Positions 60,346 to 64,000 of a DNA stretch of 64,000 nt are shown one piece after another (position 1 is the stretch's first letter; every line of letters begins with the position of its first letter). The position numbers and the translations under genes were made by a program. The stretch comes from Saxidomus purpurata (Eukaryota; Mollusca; Bivalvia; Venerida; Veneridae). Where the stretch lies: NCBI GenBank assembly GCA_022818135.1, contig JAFMSR010000018.1, positions 5,049,542-5,113,541 on the forward strand, in the 5' to 3' direction. The notes under the pieces were generated by a model, which was not told where the DNA came from, made no database searches, and saw only the letters and a program-made list of their open reading frames with translations.

Positions 60346-63300
60346 TACAGAAACTACTTTTACCGCAAGAAGGCTGCTTTGTTCATTGCTGTGACGAAGA
60401 TGACAGTTTTAGAAGAAGCAACAGTGTTTTACTTCGCAAACACTCGCACCTCTTATCCAGAAGGAGCTGCTGTTAATCCGTTTTCTTCCTAAAGCAGGAC
60501 TGTCATTTATTTTCACCTCCAGTTACACGTGTTATAACATTCCACTTCGTGGCCAGACACATATGCACTTTGCTAGCTTGTAATTTTCACTGTCTGCAGG
60601 GGAAAACATCTGTTATGTTTTGTGAAATACATACATTCGGAGTTGTTCGTGTATTTGTACCAAGTAACATGAAAACTTGCGGTTTATCAAATACCATTTT
60701 CTTGTTCCACTTGTCCTGTACAAGGTTATAATTACACATTGTGACAAGGCTACAAACAGTAATGTTTTGTTCCCTGTACCTTACATAAAAAAAGGAAATA
60801 GCAATTTTCGACACACTTAGTGATCTGTCATATTTGTAGTTAGTACAAATGTGTATTGTCATAAATGGATCTGTTCAGGAAGGGTCTGCTTATATGTACA
60901 TGTTTTTTTTTCATTTTTCATATTCAAAAATGTGAAAAAGAAAATAATTAGCCTTGAAGGTAAAGGTAAAGTATTTGGATATCAATGTTACTTTTATGGG
61001 CCAGCCATTTCTGACTTATGAGACACATTTTTTGAGCCTATTGACTTCTTGAATCTTACCCCATAATGCCAGGCACCAGGCAAGTAGTCATAAAATAACT
61101 AGTCTGTCACTTACTGGCACAGCATCTGGAAATATTGAATAAGCCCATGTTGGGATTTGAACCTATGTCTTTTTGCTTCTAAGTTGCAAGGAGGAAGCTT
61201 TGGGAGACCACTTTAACTGTAAGGACAGTAAACGCAGTAGCAGTAATGTTAAGGACCCATTTCTCCTTTCCCATAAGCTGCATTTTGTTTACATCATGTT
61301 GTAAGATACATTTGAACAACTTTTGGACACCTAAAAAATTCAAATAAAATTATGTCGAACAGCAGTTAAATCCTACACTGGTACACATATCCAAAAACTG
61401 CAAATTAATATTGTCATTTCTTTCCAAAATGATAAAAAAGAAAATGTTTAGCCCGTAGCAATTTGGTCACCTTGATCTGCGTTAGCATGGCCGGTCACAC
61501 CTCGGGGCACACTGATAATAGATGGTATTTATCAGATTCAACCATACACGACTGTAAAACTGCATTATAATTTCAATACAATTAGTTAAATTTTGCCCCG
61601 GGTGGTTTTTCAGATCAAGTGCGTTTTTTTGTGGTGATAGTTGTTGACAATGCACAGTGTGTCATTATAGAGAAAATCGTTGGGATTACTGGAGCGAAAC
61701 GCTATTTGAACTACGGGTTATGTGGTAATGTGTTAGATTGAAAATGGATAGTCACAATTCATTAACCCGAATAAATGTGTTACAGTATAAGAACAGAATT
61801 AGTTTCTTTGTTGATCTAACAGATCTATCTATATACCTTTATGATTTAATTTTCAAGTAACTCAACTGTGAAGTGGTCATTTTAAAGCTTAGCCCACTAA
61901 AGTTCTAAAATGAAGTACCATTAATCATTCAAAAAGGCGCTAACTGAAAATTTACAGATTAAATAACGACCTACGAAGATCATGATCTGAGTGCCAAAAT
62001 CCCCCCTTTTTTTCTGTTTTTTTAAATCCCTTGTCAGCAGAAAAAAAAAGGGGAGAGTTTTTGCTAAAAAATGAACCTTTTAATGTGACAGTAGAGGCTC
62101 TACTGGTGGTAATTTCTTCATCAAAAGGAATGCATTTACTGTATGACTGTAATCTGCCGAATAGTAATGAATGTGTTTTTCATATGCTGGTAACTGGGAA
62201 GACTTTTTGCTGGTTGCTGAATAACATAAACTTAATAAATATAAGATTAATTGATGGCATTAACCACAACATTCTTCTGACTCAGCAGTATCACATATTT
62301 GTGGTATATATGTAGTAACCACAAACAAATTAATAAAAAAAAAAAGAACCGGACAAAATAAATATTCAAGAAGCAGCTCTAGGCTTTTTGGTCCTACGTA
62401 TTTATGGTAATGAAAATTTATGGCCATATTTTCTTTGAGATATGTGAAATTGCTAGCTTTTCTTGGGAAAAAAAATTGTGCAACCTAAAACTTTACGGCA
62501 TTGGTCTTGTCACTACTGGGACCATAGGGGACCTTCTTCCCTCTATTAGCAGGGGCCAGGTACATTGAAGCATTTCCTGCAATAAATTTCCCTAAAATCT
62601 TACATTTTTCCTCGTAAATTGATGGAGTATCATAATTATCATGGCTCTTTTAGCTGAATCACATTAAGAGGGCAGCCCCTTCTAGCTAATAGTAACTAGG
62701 TTAGCGTGTCCGGTTTTAATAGCGTGCAAACTAGTGTGGTTTCCATTTGTGGCCATTTGTTGAAAGTTCTTCTTTAATAACTGAGAAACAGTTGGCTTCA
62801 ATAATTAAAGACTAAATGCAGACATACTAATGAACAAAGGTTACAATGTTTTCATTTGATCAGACCCTCCGCAGTTCTGTTTTACATAGTATTTGATTTG
62901 TCTGCGTTTGACTATTTGACCATCGGCTTGAGATGGCAGACAAAACGTGAAGCAACCACGAGAAAGGCATTAAGTAACTAGACAGGAGAGTGTGAAGTAA
63001 ACGTCAGTTGAGGTTATGTACATGAATCAATAATAAAAAAAAACAACCAACATGCGGGAAGTTACCGAGGTTGATTTATGATGCAAGAAGATATATAAAT
63101 GTAGGAAAAGTCGCATCCTATGGGAAGTGATCTCAAGAGTTGTACCATAGTCACTAGCACGGGTTTCCTGATCAAGAGAGGAGTTTAAGTATCGTGGTGT
63201 TAGATTACCTCCTTCTTATATGCAGGAAGTGTTATAAGTATGTTCTATTTGAGTCTTGTCATTTGAGCACTTCAGTTTGAATTCGCCAAGATATTTGTTG

Positions 63301-64000
63301 AAATTATTCACAAGTTTGCTTTTCTGTTTATTGTTCAGTGAAGTCAAAGTCTTGTTTTATTTTTTCCTTGAGAGAGTCGCTTGTGTTGTCTGAAGGGAGG
63401 GGGAGGGGGGTTGGGGGGAGGGGGGTTGGGGAAGCCAGTAGCAGTGGGAGATAAATATCAAATTGTTTGAGTGTTTGGAGGGGAGGTAAATATTAAATTG
63501 TTTGAGTGTTCAGAGGGTAAACTGATGGATCTTTGAATTAATTCCTACAGTAACTGCAATCCTAAGTCCGATACAATTCAGGAGAAGTCATAACTGTTAT
63601 AGGAGGTTGAGAAAGCACAATCCTTTCATTAGTAAATTAGTAGAAACTGAAACCAGATACTGTCATGTGCAGTGTCTGCAAGTGCACATTTCCAAGGTTC
63701 TGTAATAAATACTGACTATCAAAGGCGACTGATGTTTTGATGTTATGTGGTTGCATTTTACTCAGAATTTGTAGTATGATCAAGTTAATGATTTTGAGAA
63801 AAACCAGATAATTGGGTAGGGTAAATGTGGTTGATAATTACCTATCTGTTAATATATTTGTGAGATTGAATTGACAAAGTAGCATTTATCAGGGATATAA
63901 GTGGAAATTAAATTGACATGAATATATGTATGTCCTGTTTTGCACTTTGTAAATTGTTAGCCGGGTTTTTATACGGCCCGCACTTGTGATGAATGGCTCT
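60346..64000. other. Groucho/TLE intron 4, partial
   Basis: The region is non-coding. It contains a degenerate SINE-like patch (61135-61205, - strand), the 61934-62000 hairpin repeat and the 63394 G-rich tract. The next TLE exon was looked for and not found. Confidence 0.55.
63394..63433 (+). other. G-rich tract with quadruplex potential
   Basis: The stretch contains at least six runs of four or more G separated by A, TT or GA within 40 bases of Groucho/TLE intron 4. It fits G-quadruplex patterns. Function is unknown. Confidence 0.6.

Noticed and set aside
59840..60476. Ser/Phe/Leu-rich frames of 110-184 codons
   Set aside because: They are produced by the 43-bp minisatellite in TLE intron 4 and are open in three frames at once.

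Overview
This window is animal nuclear DNA. Coding sequence is sparse, split into small exons with GT-AG introns, and sits in AT-rich DNA full of tandem satellites, small transposons, tRNA-derived SINEs and (AC)n tracts. The repeat style suggests a marine bivalve: roughly 140-bp tandem units carrying 'AAGGTCAAGGTCAC', SINE heads, and a reverse transcriptase with a GIPMGTNCAPL motif. The species cannot be fixed from sequence alone.

Two protein-coding genes are supported, both on the + strand. (1) MED27, a Mediator subunit, is complete in eight coding exons from 9474 to 22018. All phases join and give 301 codons plus a stop. (2) The 5' end of a Groucho/TLE co-repressor gene starts at 46789. Four coding exons (76 codons, the start of the Q domain) lie in the window, and the rest is beyond 64000. 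Both products act in RNA polymerase II regulation, but nothing in the sequence says their proximity is functional. One nuclear tRNA-Val(AAC) gene lies on the - strand at 27799-27871 between them.

Layout: 1-9.4 kb is intergenic. It holds a 140-bp satellite, (AC)n tracts and a 5'-truncated reverse-transcriptase retroelement on the - strand, with a terminal-inverted-repeat (TIR) element inserted at its broken end. 9.5-22 kb is MED27. Its first intron carries a nested set of DNA transposons and a SINE with target-site duplications. 22-46 kb is gene-poor. It contains the tRNA, SINE remnants, an 89-bp repeat, and a roughly 76-bp satellite interrupted by about 1.7 kb that includes a 1-kb inverted repeat and a 20-bp alternating-orientation satellite. 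A 30-bp minisatellite (39.7-40.9 kb) and a palindromic element (43.9-44.07 kb) follow. 46.3-64 kb is the TLE promoter region, exons 1-4 and large introns. These introns contain minisatellites, a perfect 67-bp inverted repeat flanked by 12-bp direct repeats, a hAT-like MITE and a G-rich tract.

No convincing new multi-gene system was found. The most unusual material is structural: nested and inverted repeats with clear insertion footprints. Exon calls rest on reading-frame continuity, splice sites and remembered family similarity. No database search was run.
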